Source: Sipunculus nudus
Lineage: Eukaryota > Annelida > Sipuncula > Golfingiida > Sipunculidae
Assembly: GCA_026874595.1 (NCBI GenBank)
Contig: CM049306.1
Location: 11,181,019-11,245,018 of the forward strand
Length of the DNA: 64,000 nt
Reading direction: 5' to 3'
The translations under genes and the position numbers were made by a program. The notes below the pieces were generated by a model. That model did not search any database. It was not told the origin of the DNA and saw only the letters and a list, made by a program, of their open reading frames with translations. Below are positions 40,407 to 54,383 of the stretch, one piece after another (position 1 is the first letter of the stretch; every line of letters starts with the position of its first letter).

Positions 40407-42285
40407 AGATATATTAGTCACTGCCATGACACAGCTCACATAGTACAAGACAACTCATCCTTGATAACTGCTCAGTACTTCTGGAGTTCTGGCCAAACAC
40501 TTTTTTTTATTTCAACTCTTCTGACTCCACTTCCTCAGCAAAGTCAAATGATTTGGGTTTTTCACACATATATTTTGGACTAGCACTTGACCAATTAAGC
40601 ATTCACCATGTGAAAGGGAAAATGGTCTAACCCATACCAATCAGTAAAGCTCAAAGTCAGGTACTACTGGCCTAGATGTACTTTTAATTTCTTCAAATAA
40701 ATAAAACCTTGCAAGGGAAGATTTATGGTAGTAATTATTTTTATCTGGAGTTTAAGTAATGTAGTGATATTTCTCTTAAATTAACTTTTTTTCCCCGATG
40801 TAATAAACAAAAGTTGTCATTTAAAACCTCAGCTCCCAAGTTCTTCATTATATTATTCGTACATCAGTTTTCCCTGACTGACTATATATGACATCAATAT
40901 TCACGAAAACTTCATAAATTTGTAAATATATTCCACGATTAAGATGTTTCTCATAAATTTTCCAACAATTTAATATTTGGGAAGTAATCCAACTAATTTG
41001 AAAGGGATATATATATTCATTTCAAGGAAAATTAAATTGCTACATTTATTCATCACTATATAGATATTCAGCATTAGATCTTGTTTTTATACCATTATGC
41101 ATGTATTTAATACTATGAAATTTAAAAATATCTAACCACAAAAAATACTCTTAATGAAGTTACCGAGACCTGTTAAATAGACCATATTAAGTGGAAATTC
41201 CATGGAAAGGATGTAAGATATCTGATTTCATCCTTATATGCAATTTTCAGGTATAATTACAGCACTTACTGTAACTTTACACAATTATTTTTGTATTTCC
41301 TAATTTTGATGGTGATATATTTCATACTATGAAAATGTAAAGCTCAAGTCAAACTGTCATGAATGTGGGTACAGAGGGTGAAGGATGTTCCCAGATTGAA
41401 TGATCATTTACCGTCCCTGGGAAATGCACAATTTTCATACTGTAAGGGAAGGATTTCATGGTCTGAGTATGGCAGAATTGCTAACGGTACACGTTCCCAT
41501 GGCCTGCGAGGGCTTGCGCACAGCTATAATACAGTTTCATTGTGGCAAGATCAAGAACTGCGTGAGATACGTATGGTCGGCCACAAATCACATATGGATG
41601 GTGATGGAGGGAGTATGGATTTCATGGATGAGGGCGGTCTGAGTAGGGACTTTCATGTGTGCCATGAATTCTTAAAATTGGCCAAGCAGAACTGGTCAAA
41701 TCACAACCTTTCTGCAACACTGCACTCACATGCTCTTTCACCAGTGATCAACCAGTGAGGACCATGACCAATGACCTAGTAGTACCATACTACCTACACA
41801 CACAATAAGTGGGGACCTACGGATTTGTTCATCCATGGCAACATTTCAAACTCCTGTAGAGTTTAACTGACCATGAACAATGCTATGGATGATGAAAAAC
41901 AAGTCCAAGGACAAACCGCAGCGATAACCAGTGACAGATGACCGATCACCAGGGATGGTCCTTAATGGGCCATCCATGATGATCTGCTGTAACGGCCGGG
42001 GACTTAGGCAGTGGAACTCAGGCTTAAAAAATACACAACTATAAATAAATGTAAGGATTGCAAAATTTGAAAATTTAAACAGAAATGTCATATGCTGATA
42101 CCTTTAAGTGTTCCAATTATGTTAAAAATTACTTAGAACATTAATATATATGGTACCACAATATCAGAAATGTATGAGTTATGCCTAGCTGGAAACCTGC
42201 TGAAACTGTTAATACATACACACTTGAATGTCTGTAAACTTGGCTGACAAAAAATTTTCTGACAGAAGAGTTTAGGTGTACTTAC
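40407..42285. other. Intron 3' of exon A, unique part
   Basis: AT-rich to about 41340, then a more GC-balanced block (41360-42010). That block holds the longest open frame of the window (131 codons, 41363-41758, plus) and an 81-codon minus-strand frame (41846-42091). I recognise no domain in either, and they overlap other-frame ORFs of similar length. It holds the exon A donor at its right edge. Confidence 0.55.
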
Positions 42286-42360
42286 AGTTCCATAACCAAG
42301 TAAACATAGGACTTGTCCTCATACACATCTGTTAGCTGAACTATGTTTGGATGTTTCAGC
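42286..42360 (-). CDS. CaMKI-like kinase, exon A (alpha-C/beta-4 to hinge)
   Basis: This 75-nt exon is too short for an ORF scan. Read on the minus strand it begins with one base completing an upstream codon and then encodes LKHPNIVQLTDVYEDKSYVY followed by LVME, with two bases of a following Leu codon. HPNIV followed by an acidic stretch is the usual beta-4 region of CaMKI kinases. YLVMEL is beta-5 and the hinge, with Met at the gatekeeper position. The acceptor is preceded by a long pyrimidine run ending CAG (42361-42375), and the donor is GTAAGT (42280-42285). In vertebrate CAMK1 genes the same 75-nt exon has, from memory, the same boundaries, which supports the call. No stop or frameshift is seen. 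The upstream exon with the glycine loop was looked for to the right and not found. Confidence 0.9.
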
Positions 42361-44770
42361 CTGAAAAAAAGGGAAACAAGTTTTATTTCACCCATAAATA
42401 TGATACAATCCATTCCTGAAAACTAACAGTCAATATTTATGGAAGCTGCATAACCTTGTAACATAGGTCGTTAATGGATTCTTTATACTTCAACATTAAA
42501 TGAAAACTGCTTGCCATAATGATCAACTGACAACTGCACCTGTATTTCTCTACCTGTTCTGTTATATCCAATATATACTAATGCAAACTTATCTATTATA
42601 CATGTTCATATGTCTTTTCATTGTTAGTTTAACTTGTTTTAAAACACAAGATGCAAAAAATGCCAGGGAATTTGTAAGAATGGACCTCTGGAACATGACC
42701 ATGAGATTTGTTTTTAATTTTGTAAGACAAGCTTCATTTACATTCTGCATATTTCTTTTATTTAAATTTAATGATATTCAGCCATATTTGTAAATTAATT
42801 TGTGATTAAATGTACCCTCCCAAGCTGACCTTCCCCATTTTTCCCCCAGTCTGAATCCATTGATCATCCATATAAACTCCATGTTTTTGCAATGACAATA
42901 AATTTTTTAATTATTTATTTCAGATTTATTTATTCTACATTTTCCTTGAGGCTTCTATAGGAATGATTCATTTAAGAAGTTTTCAAGGAAACTCATAAAA
43001 TTCAAAGACTTTTCTGAAAAAGAAACACATTTAGTATACTAAAGAAACAAACCATTGTGAGAGCATAGTAATTTTCCTAGAAGAATTGTAAAGAGATTAT
43101 GGGGAATACAGAGGAATCTCTAGAACCGTTTATGGGTCTGTTATATAAGGCATGCTTCCTCTCACTCCTTTAGTCACCTACATCTGAACTGCATGAAAAA
43201 TACCTGCAACTTTCACTGTAAATGATTGATAAATCTATCGAATAAGTACAATGCAGTTCACTGGATTTTCCATCAAGGAAAATAAATTAAAATAAGAACA
43301 GCCTTGGCCTTTTTTCGCTTGTGCAGTTTCTACTCAATCTAAAGACATGAGCTTTATGCTGTGTACCGTGTGGGTTCGATCTTATATCTTATGTATTATC
43401 GTGGGCCGGACAGCCCTACATTAAACACACAGGCTTATTCAGCCGACAGAGCCTGACCATACTTATCTCAAGTAAATCATAGTGATGTGAATAAATGTTT
43501 CCTGCTCAGCCTATAGAAGCATAACTCTGATAAAATGGACATTTATTTATAGATCCAGGTGAAAATCAGATTGAAATAACCTTAACTGCCACCATAAGAC
43601 TCTTATACACCCCTAAGTGTATTGGCTCTGTATACATTTATGATCTGACAACTATCTGAACCCAGGTTACTAATTTATAAAGAAAAACTTAAACCATATT
43701 TACCTATAGTACAACTGGTGGTACATATCCCACAATTTAGTTTTGATTATATTCTTGCAAGTACTTGGTTCAAACCTGATAACAATAAAAATGCAAGTTG
43801 GAATTTCAGCCAAAAAGCTTTCATAGAATGGTTTTTAATGCCAAATATGGATGAATCTCAGCTACATAATTTTTAGAATCAATAGGAAATACTTGGAAGT
43901 ACTCATAGATTAGCCAATCAGAGACAGGTGTTTATGGACATCCTGCCTATCACCAGGTGTAAATCTTGGAATCAGAAAGATCGAATTTGTTAACTTAATC
44001 CTGCATCTGATCCTGCATCTTCTCCAAAATTTAATTATGTAACACTAATCTTTGAAATCTTTTAATCATTTATACAAACAAACTAACAGACATACATAAA
44101 AACAGATATGTGTGAAAACCTTCGTTCTTCCTCCCAACTGGAGGCAAAAAGGGTTTTGTTTGGCCGCATGCTCAGAGCCATCTGCCATATAGTATTTGCA
44201 TGGCACCAGGCATTTTGTTTTTTACCTGACTCTGCTGAATCACAGGACCATGATTAGCCCATTGAGATTTACAACACCTGGAATGCTTGCAGAAACAGTG
44301 ATATAAACTATGGTGATCTCAGACATGGCACTAAAGGTGTGCAGACATGCAGCCCGGGGGCCCTCCAGGACCCCTTGCTAACACTCAAATTAACTCCTCC
44401 TTGCTAAAACAGAAATATTTAAAATATCACCATGCTTCTGGCATTGTATGTCCTTAACCAAGTTTAAAGCCCTCTATTTTGCAATGGTTATTTCTTTTAA
44501 CTGCAAAGTTTTGATCATGTTCCTTATATAAGCAGCTTAGGCTTGGAACTTTCTTGTGCATTTAGACCTTTCTCGAGCTTAAATTTATATGGAACTCAAA
44601 GAGTTAAAACAAAGTTCAGCACCTGGCATGCCTAGACAAACAATAATGGATTAGAATCTTGGGAACTCCTGCACACAACCTCGTATATGAAAGGGTTAGA
44701 GCCTGCTGTTCTATTAAGTATATCAATCATCAGTAGGAGATGCTGGACAGAGACTGAGACATTTATTAAC
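42361..44770. other. Sequence 5' of exon A, unique
   Basis: Starts with the exon A polypyrimidine tract and acceptor (42361-42375). I searched the minus strand for a glycine-loop exon and did not find one. An open frame at 42500-42793 (97 codons, plus) is AT-driven. A tRNA-like B box resemblance near 43373 is too weak to call. No repeat family recognised. Confidence 0.55.
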
Positions 44771-46310
44771 TGGAATAAGGGTAGTCGACAAGCGTCTACG
44801 TGTATTCGCCAAAATCAGAGTGGAGTGAAGTTAGGCATGGATTGAGTGGCAAGGGGATATAGAGTGAGGTATGTTGCATATCAGCATGGATGTCTGCATC
44901 CTAAATGTGTATGTAGGTTGCACCACCTAGCACAAATGCAGAAAGCTGTCCAAATTGTATTCAAATGCAAAATTTTAGGCAGAAAAGTCAAACCACTACA
45001 TGTATATGAGTGATTTTATCCTACAGCAAACAAACAGAAGGACTTGTGCAACTAGAATATCAGCAGAAGCTGACAAAAGCCCTCAGCCAAAACAACAGTG
45101 TTTAGAGGTGGTAACAGTAACAAGTACCAAATATCTGTTCTCACATGGATGTATATCTGTACATGTCTCAGTTATAAATTTAAAATGGAGAGGTATGTAC
45201 CATGATTCATAACAATCCACCAAATGCTTCCTGAAAAATAAGCTTCTAAGTTTTATTCTATTATAAGCTCTGTGACCTTGAAAAGTAGGTCAAGGTCACC
45301 CATCTTCGAACTTGACCGAGATTTTGTAGATATACCTCTTCACCAAAGAAATAAAATTCCTCTTGTGAATCCTTTTAGAGATATCCCACTCACAAGGCCA
45401 AAGTTGAAAAATCCAAGAAAAATTCATTAAAAATCAGAAATTGCAGGTGGCACCCCCAAACTTGTGCAGCAGTTACAGACCATCAGTCCCTATGATCATA
45501 GTAAGAATTGTGAAAATCCACCAAATGGTTTCTGAGAAATAAGCTTCTAAATAATTTTTCTATAATCAGCTCTAAAACGTAGAAAAATAGGTCAAGGTCA
45601 CCCATCTTCGAACTTGACCGAGATTTTGTCAATATACATCTTCACCGAAAAAATAAAATTCCTACGGTGAATCCTTTTAGAGATATTCTGCTCACAAGCC
45701 CAAAGTTGAAAAATCCAATAACAATTCATTAAAAATCAGTAATTGTAGGTGGCACCACCAAACTTGTGAAGCAGGTACAGACTATCAGTCCTAATAATCA
45801 TAGTAAGTTTTGTGAAAATCCACCAAATGGTACCTGAGTAATAAGCATCTAAGTGTTTTTCTATAATCAGCTCTAAAATGTAGAAAAATAGGTCAAGGTC
45901 ACCCATCTTCGAACTTGACTGAGATTTTGTCGATATACATCTTTACAGAGGAAATAAAATTCTGACGGTGAATCCTTTTCAAGATATCCCGCTCACAAGG
46001 TAAAAGTTAATGGACGCCGGACGGACGGACGGACAGCTTGGGTGACGACAATAGCTTGTTTATGTATGGAAACAGACGCACAAATGGTCGCTGGCCAGAG
46101 AGGAAAGGTCAGAGGTCAACACAAATTGGTTACGCACCAGTTCACATGTGAACCAATAATTGGTGTAAGTTTCGGAAAAATCCGTCCAGTAGTCTCAGAG
46201 GAGTTTTCCGGGAATGAACGCAGCAGCGGCAGCGGAACCAGGTCAAAAACATAGTATCTGCAAAACTTCGTTTTGGCGGATACAATAATAGTATCATGTG
46301 ACATAAGGAA
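44771..46310 (+). mobile_element. Headless family 2-like element with 302-bp tandem array
   Basis: Begins with the hairpin-start module (GTCGACAAGCGTCTACGTG, about 44780), lacking the family 2 head. From about 45180 there are three units of 302 bp; the anchor TCAAGGTCA falls at 45290-45298, 45592-45600 and 45893-45901. They carry palindrome variants (GGTGGCACCCCC near 45447, GGTGGCACCACC near 45748) and 'gtgaaaatccaccaaatggt-ctgag' phrases. A GGACGGACGGAC run lies at 46018-46034. Then comes a 'ggaaacagacgcacaaatgg' module shared with 13590 and 23725. No family 2 right arm is seen. Confidence 0.75.
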
Positions 46311-46335
46311 GGCACATCATTACCACTCTGAGTGC

Positions 46336-47330
46336 AAATAATTATGTCTGACCTCACAGTGAAGCATCATGCTCAATGTCTCACAACATCATACCAGACA
46401 CACTTCTAACCTCACAGTGAAGCATTGTGCTCAGTGTCTCACATCTTACCAGACACACTTCTGACCTCACAGTGATGCATCGTGCTCAATGTCTCATAAG
46501 GTCATACCAGACACACTTCTGACCTCACAGTGATGCATCATGCTCAATGTCTTACAGCGTCATACCAGACACTTCTGACCTCACTGTGATGCACCATGCT
46601 CAATGTCTCACAGCGTCATACCAGACACTTCTGACCTCACAGTGAAGCATTGTGCTCAGTGTCTCACAACATCTTACCAGACACACTTCTGACCTCACAG
46701 TGATGCATCGTGCTCATTGTCTCATAAGGTCATACCAGACACACTTCTGACCTCATACTGATGCATCATGCTCATGTGTCTCACAACATCATACCAGACA
46801 TACTTCTGACCTCACTGTGATGCACCATGCTCAATGTCTCACAGCGTCATACCAGACATACTTCTGACCTCACAGTGATGCATTGTGCCAATGTCTCATA
46901 AGGTCATACCAGACACACTTCAGACCTCACTGTGATGCACCATGCTCAATGTCTCACAGCGTCATACCAGACACACTTCTGACCTCACTGTGATGAACCA
47001 TGCTCAATGTCTCACAGCGTCATACCAGACACACTTCTGACCTCACTGTGATGCACCATGCTCAATGTCTCACAGCGTCATACCAGACATACTTCTGACC
47101 TCACAGTGATGCATCGTGCTCATTGTCTCATAAGGTCATACCAGACACACTTCAGACCTCACTGTGATGCACCATGCTCAATGTCTCACAGCGTCATACC
47201 AGACATACTTCTGACCTCACTGTGATGCACCATGCTCAATGTCTCACAACGTCATACCAGACACACATCTGACCTCACAGTGAAGCATTGTGCTCAATGT
47301 CTCACAATGTCATACCAGACACACTTCTAC
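46336..47330. repeat. 58-bp minisatellite, about 17 copies
   Basis: Unit: 'ctcacagtgatgcatc', 'atgctcaatgtctcac', 'agcgtcataccagacacacttctgac'. Copies differ at a few positions (for example 'cactgtgatgcaccatg' versus 'cacagtgatgcatcgtg'), and these variants alternate in blocks, indicating higher-order duplication. No open frame runs through it. Confidence 0.9.
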
Positions 47331-50300
47331 TAGTCTGACAGTCAGTTGGTATTGTTAACTAGGTTAGACTGATTAGTAATGGCTCTGAAGTTTCAAATCG
47401 CTTAAACTCAGTGTTTTTAATGATCATACCATTAAACAATGTTCCACACTATATGTATCAGCTGACTGAAATGTGAAAAACATGACTAAATAGATTGTTA
47501 ATGGTGTGTTCATGAAAAAAAGCTTTGATTTGAAAAACCATAGAAACTTATAGGATTCATACCAATATTGGTTCCATGCACTGCTGGGCGTTCATTATAA
47601 GAAAATGACTAACAGGTAACCTTGGAGACAAAAAAAAAGTGCTCACACAATCCAGCAGAAATGACAAGGCTGTATTAACAAAAACCTTTAAAACAATCTG
47701 AATTATTCTGTTTGGTGCATGAGCACTATTTCAAGGCTGTTACCAGCTAACTCTGATAAAATAAAAAAAACAAACAAATGGTGGAAAGAAACCCATTAAA
47801 TATATTGTTTGCTTCCATTAATAATACTACAAGAGTGTCACCTCCTACTCGGTCTAACCGGCTGATCATTTTTTGGTGCATGTGGACTTTTGGTTTAACA
47901 AGGTGAGAAACAGTATAAAGGTAGGTATATGTTTCTGAGGTAAAACTTGAAGGACTTCCATGTTACATTACTTGCAACACAGAAAGAAAAAATATATAAC
48001 TATTTGTTAAAGAAATAAGAGGAACTTATTGTAACCAGTGTAACTGAGTAATGGAGGTCACAGGATTCAATTACCGGGTAATGTTCATGTGGTTAGTCCA
48101 ACAGCCGTAAAGACAATGGATTGCAGTGAATGTTTTGGAAAGCTCTGGTTGGCTCTAGCTATTATCCTAGGTGGCACTGTTTAATGTTTAAGAATGTATA
48201 GCAAAATCTCACCTTATACTGAAAGTGCTGGTCATTTATTTTTTTATTCTAAATGCTAATTTGGTAAAATGTGGGACTGATTGGAAGGGTTATTTGGTTT
48301 CACTACATTCATTTGTGGACTAATTGGAACAGAGATACATAAAAGCCATCATTTTACTTTTTTCACCTTGCACAAATAACAAACTCAGAAACAAACATTT
48401 TATATTAGAAGTTTTACTGTAAAGCTGCAAAAAAAATGGCCCAGGTTTTATAATAAATTTAATACAACCTGCTGTCCTATAGATAGCCTGAAACCTAGCC
48501 ACTGTTCCCGAGGCCATATAAACTATATACCTGACCATTGCCTAGGTCAAACATCAAGCTGTTCCTCACTGTTATTCATTAGGATTGTTAAGCATTGACA
48601 AGGAAGAGAGTTATAAGTTATTTAGGAAAACAGCAGTATTTAATGTTAACCAAATTCATCATGCTGACTATAGCCCATTTAGAAGTCTTGTGAATGTCTG
48701 TCCACAACCCTTTGTTTTAATGTCTGTTCATAACCCTTTACTCAACTCATGAAAAAGTAAAATTTAAACCAAAACCTTTAAGAATTAAATCCATGAGGTC
48801 CATTGAATTAAGTTGATGTCAGATTTGAACCCATACATATCAGTGCACTAAGACAACCTCCACACAGAACAAATAATGCATACAGACCAGAACACCACTC
48901 AGCACCATGGTAGGAGGGAAATAAATCTGGATCCACAAGAAATTTTAACTGGTCGTCCTGACCATTATCCTATTACTCTGCAAAGTTTCATGGAAACCAG
49001 TTATGTAGTTTATGTGTAATCCTGCTATAAAACAGAGATAAATAAATAGACAAACACAATTAGGAGAAGGCATAACTACCATGAAGGAGGGGAACATGTG
49101 TATACTGTGTGTGTACAGACATGGGGGGAAAGACAAGGAACAAATATCAGATAAAATGAAGACTAGATGAAGAGAGGTCCTCCATGAAAAAGAGGCCAAT
49201 GAAAGCAGGATGTAAGGCATCTAGATATTGCATAATCAAGTCATTTGAGTGCACATGTTGCAATGTATGCTCTACATTTGTAGGAGGCTAGTTGTTACCA
49301 GACTAAACAAGCCGAGCTTTCATCAAGGTAATAACAAACACTTGTTGCTGTGTGTGGTGAAGTGTGATCATTCAGAAAATATGCAGTCAAGATTGTATCA
49401 AGAAAAACAATACAACAGTATTTTCCAGAGATCAAAATGCCTGGTCCTTGGTGTGAGAACCAGCATGTTTAGGCTTGGTGTCAGTGTGGCAGTTCCCTGA
49501 AGATCACTAAAACTCATGCTAACGCACACTGTCAGCTTTCCACACTTCATCTTCAGGGATATAGCTCCAAGTGGGAGGCTGGCAGCATCTTTTTATCATC
49601 CTCATAAACAGTGGAGAGGATGAGCTTGGTGACAACTAACATTTGTATATCAGCACGGCTGGTCAAAATCACCTTCTGGGAGTCTATTCATCCAGGTTTC
49701 CATGCAACATTCACCCTGTGGGATCTTTGGTTTAATCTGTATGATATCATGTTCTTTGATATATTTAGACTGCTACTTAGACTTTTTTTTCTTTGTTTGC
49801 TTGGCAAATTTCAAGAATTTTTATTGACCTTTATCATTTCTGAGTGTCCTATGGATTATTTACTGTCATATTAGTTTCCAAGGTAGGAAAATGTCAAATA
49901 CTACAAATGACACTACAAATCAAGTGAATGACAACCATGATGTAGGAAGTACTGCTAAATAGACTGAAATTATAGAGCTGATGGTAGTTATGAAACAATT
50001 ACACATGAGTGGACAGAGCTAAATGTAGAATATTATTCAATAATTAGAGTATATTAAGTTCCATCCAGTATGTACACAGGTGCAAAAAACTGCTAGATAT
50101 TAAAGCATGTTCCTTTTATCGTGCAAGCTTGACAAAACAACCCAACATACATTGTGCCATAGCAAAACCACCATAAGGAGGTGATACAATTGGTGTGTAA
50201 ATCATATATAATGGAGAAATGATACTAAATGCCACCAGATGATATATAGTCAGATCACACAATAAATGTCAGTCACAGTTTAGCATTGTCTGACAAAGAT

Positions 50301-51030
50301 AAAACAATGCAGTTTCACTTTCTATCATATAATCATCATTCTTCAGATTTGGTGAAAAATTTGCCTTTGTTTCTCAATATGCAACTATTTATGTTTCATA
50401 ACTTTTCAATAACCATGTCATGGTGTGACAAACTGATTATTCTGAAGTTAAACCTTGAAATATGTGGGAAAAAATGATAAACAGAGAGGAAATCTCTTGA
50501 TCAATGAAAAATCTCTGACTGTACATGAAAATTATCTGAATATGGCCATAAGAGGTGATTTAAACGTTCGCATTAATGTAAATCTGGCTGAACTAGGAAT
50601 AATTTCTCAGGCAAGATCCTATTGTTTGAATCAACTGCATTGCATTGAGTACATGTATTCAACATTTTAAGTCAATTTTCTGTAAGCGAATATTGAAAAT
50701 ATCTTATTATATAACAGACCTGTGAAAATCACCTGTTATTTGTTGAATTTGTCACAAAACCAAGCAATAAACTACAGGTGCTACTTGTATTTATTATAAA
50801 TCCACCATTTGGCACAAGGTACTATTCTTTAACATTAATTTGTCTGTCAGCAAATTTATGCAATTAGTTCAGAACAGATTTTGTAGAAATTTTGATGAGG
50901 TTTAGGAAAACACCAGTCTGTTAATGTCGGATGTTTGGATCACCTTACAAATTTTACTTGCTGCTTTTTCATTATAATAGAGCTGTTGATTGTTATTACT
51001 AATAATATTTATCATGATAACATTTATAAA
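47331..51030. other. Unique sequence 5' of exon A
   Basis: AT-rich, no element termini or tandem repeats recognised. Short open frames (48320-48538 minus, 48945-49220 minus, 49249-49500 and 49611-49874 plus) show no domain. No kinase exon found on the minus strand. Confidence 0.55.
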
Positions 51031-51840
51031 ACTGGAATACGGGTACTCGACAAGCGACTACGTGTATCCGCCAAAATCAGAGAAGGACGGGTGAAGTGAG
51101 GCATGAATTGAGTGGCAAGGGGAAATACACATCACATAAACATGATTGTAGGTGGCGCCACCTGTTATTTGAACGAGAAACTATCCAAGATGTATACACA
51201 TGCAAAATTTCATGTGGAAAAGTCAAACCACTGCAGAGATATGAATGATTTTATCCCACAGCAGACAAACAGATGGACGCTGTGCAAAAATGGCTGCAGG
51301 TGGCGCCATCATTTTTGTGTATGTTATAAAGATATGGAAGGGCTACATTTGTGTAAATTTTTTTTCCTGATTGGTCATAGGAGTCCGGAGATATAAGCAT
51401 TAATGTCTGCAGCATGAACGTGAATGTAGGTGGCGCCACCTGTCATAAAATCAAGAAAGCTATGGGGGATGTATACGCATGTTGAATTTCAGGTTATTTA
51501 GTCAAACCACTGCAGAGATATGAGTGATTTTAACTCAAGGCAGACAAACAGATGGACGCTGTGCGAAAATGGCTGCAGGTGGCGCCACCATTTTTATGTA
51601 TGTTATAAAGCTATCCAAGGGCTACATTTGTGTAAAAAAATTTTCTGATTGGTCAAACAGTTCCCGAGTTATGAGCTTGGATGTCTGCAGAGTTAACGTG
51701 AAGGTAGGTGGTGCCACCTGTCAAAATCAAGAAAGCTATCTAGGATGTATATGCATGCCGAATTTCAGGTGAATTAGTCAAACCACTGCAGAGATATGAG
51801 CGATTTTAACCCAAGGCAGATGAATAGATGGACACTGTGA
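51031..51840 (+). mobile_element. Headless family 2-like element with palindrome dimers
   Basis: Starts 'actggaatacgggtactcg' and the hairpin-start module at about 51046, then dimeric units with GGTGGCGCCACC at about 51152, 51428 and 51580, GGTGGTGCCACC at about 51709, and a broken core (GGTGGCGCCATC, about 51299). Ends abruptly at 'gatggacactgtgaa' (about 51840). Neither family 2 terminus is present. Confidence 0.75.
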
Positions 51841-54383
51841 ATTATTGCTTATATTATCAGCATGTGGCTCGAAGAGCATCATGGCCTGGGTCTGATGTCT
51901 CCAACAACATCTTGTATTTCATGTGTACTTATGCAATTTGAATTTCTTTTTGATTCATATATAATATGATACCATCACCCTATTTTTATATTAAAGTAAA
52001 AACCACACCATCCAACTATCTCTTCATTACATTCTGACTGTAACATTGTAATACCATGTTTTAAAAGTAAGACATTTATTTAGATATTTTAAATCTCCAA
52101 TGCTCTGGAACTAATGTAAGTATAATTTACAGAGTAAGCTTAAAACCACTGTCACAATTGTGACACCATAATGATTATCTTGGTGACTTGGACATACTTC
52201 TTGACATTCACCAACATACCTCTTGACTTTATTAATATAGCTGCCCTGAAGTACTGCTTAAGTAAAACATTAACAGCAACATAGGAGGGAGGTATCACTA
52301 TAGCCAAGCAGACTCAGTCAGCTGTGATTAAGAACAGGTTTGACAGCAGCATTCACACACATTGACTATTGACTTTTTAAGCACAGACTGATACTGGTTC
52401 TGTTGTAATACTGGAGGCTAATCTACCATCAGAAGGACACAGAGTGCAAAAACAAAAGGTAAAAAAATAAAAGCAAGCCATGCTAATGGAGGCAAACCAA
52501 TTCTGAAATTTTCATATCAAGAAAACCATTGAGACCCGGCAGCTCTGATAGTCAGGAAGAGTAAATATCAGGCCCCATTAGGAGTCCTCCCTCTCATCAA
52601 AGGCTCCATTACCCACGGCTCTCCCACTCACACCCCCAGCACCGCCGGCATGATCTGCTGCTCTGTTCTGATATTTCCTGACCAATCAGATGAGAGTCCG
52701 GGATCATCGTTGTTTACGTTACACTCCCCTCACTCTGATCATTAAACACTGTAAATCTTCACCTGCTTCATTTTAATGCTCATCATCACCAAATGTATGT
52801 CATAACCAATGGTAACCAGTAAATCTTCTGGTCTTGAGGAAGGATTCATGTTAATGTTCACTCAGATGTATGAGCTTCACCCTTATCATTCATGAAATAC
52901 AGATACATATTTCAAAATTTAACTGATGCACACTTTTGTTTTGCAATTTACAAATAAAGGATGGTTACACTGTTGGGTGCTTTGACAAGAATTACCTTTC
53001 AAAAATGGTCAGTTTCTCCACTCTTCCGTAACTCCTTTTATCAAAGGATCATACTTGGTGAAGAAGACTCTGACAAAATATTTCACTGACAGGTGATAAT
53101 TGATATTCTGCTGGATTCATTTACATCTAATATTTTGACTGCCTATTTACTTCAAAGCAGTTAATTCCTTGGTAAATAAAATTATATTCCTAATTTAGTC
53201 AATTTACTATGGCAACCACCAATGCTACAAACCTGAGGGTTACCACATATTCATTTTATTTAATAAATGTCGTACAGCAACGTACCTGTGTCCTGGCTGA
53301 TAAATAATTTATTATTACTGATAACTATAACTAGGTAATATGTCTGGTATCACCACTGACATCACTTTCACTGACTTTACTTTATTCTCTCCTTCTTGAT
53401 CCATCCAGTTGATTAATTTTTTTCCATAATTAGCTCCATTGGTAGACATTCTAGGTTACAACACCAAAGGAGTGGTGTGAACCACTGGTGGAAAGATAGA
53501 GACTGATACTGCCCATACTATTACACAATCCTTGCATCTGCAAGACTGGCATATAAAAAGAAGACCTGCTCTACAGGGTATCATTTCTAATACAAACCAC
53601 GGCACTAACAGAACACTGGCTACCCTCCTGAAGAAACAAGCATATTATGAAACATAAACTACATTTAACTGGATAAGGTCAAGAGGAGATTTTTTTTATT
53701 TCCCTGTTTACACATGCTTACCATACAACAGGTAATCAACCTCACTTTATGAGGAGAAAACTCTCATATGGGTTTCATCTTAGCTGCCATCTGACCCACC
53801 TGACTTTACGAGGAGAAAACTCTCACATGAATCTCATCTTGGCTGACATCTGACAGACACCTGGCTCCTCACCAGGTTGATGTTTGTTGCCAGGTATATT
53901 CAACTATAAACAAAATGTTATCTCAAGGCTGGCCACTTGGTCTGACTGAGTATATACACGTGTAACTAATGTTCCAGGCATCAGTCTATAAAACCACCTA
54001 GAGCTAACATTCCTGGGACAATGTACCTTATCATCTGGATTCAGGGTCATTCAGTGAAAATCTCCAAAAGACTGGAAATTGAAGGAAGGGTATTACTTTA
54101 TTTCCCATTTAAAGGGGTGGGGGTTGTATAATGTAATTATTTTATTGTTAATGAAAAATTCTATTTTTCTGGTATTATCAGCAATACTTTATTTCATTAA
54201 ACATGGATGTATATAACTGTTTGCAAATTTGTGTCTTGAATTTAATAGTTATTATTTATATTTCTAAGCATTAAAATAAAAATTAAAATTTGTGTAAAAA
54301 CAGTGACCTAATGTTTATGTCATTGTGGAACTTCCAACATTTTCCAAAATAGAAAAAGTATCCTGTACATGTCTGCCAGAGCA
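51841..54383. other. Unique sequence 5' of exon A
   Basis: Mostly AT-rich. A less AT-rich block at 52540-52740 holds 'cagcaccgccggcatg' and CCAATCAGATGAGA (52682-52695), a 14-mer also found at 57992. The phrase 'tttacgaggagaaaactctcacatg' with its near copy 'tttatgaggagaaaactctcatatg' is a ~65-bp direct repeat at about 53740-53860. No exon recognised. Confidence 0.5.

Noticed and set aside
43310-43450. Possible tRNA-derived SINE (GGTTCGATC near 43373)
   Set aside because: Only a partial B box; no convincing A box at the right distance, no poly-A tail or target duplication, no second copy in the window.
46336-47330. CRISPR-like repeat-spacer pattern
   Set aside because: Units are contiguous with no unique spacers, and this is eukaryotic intron-type DNA.
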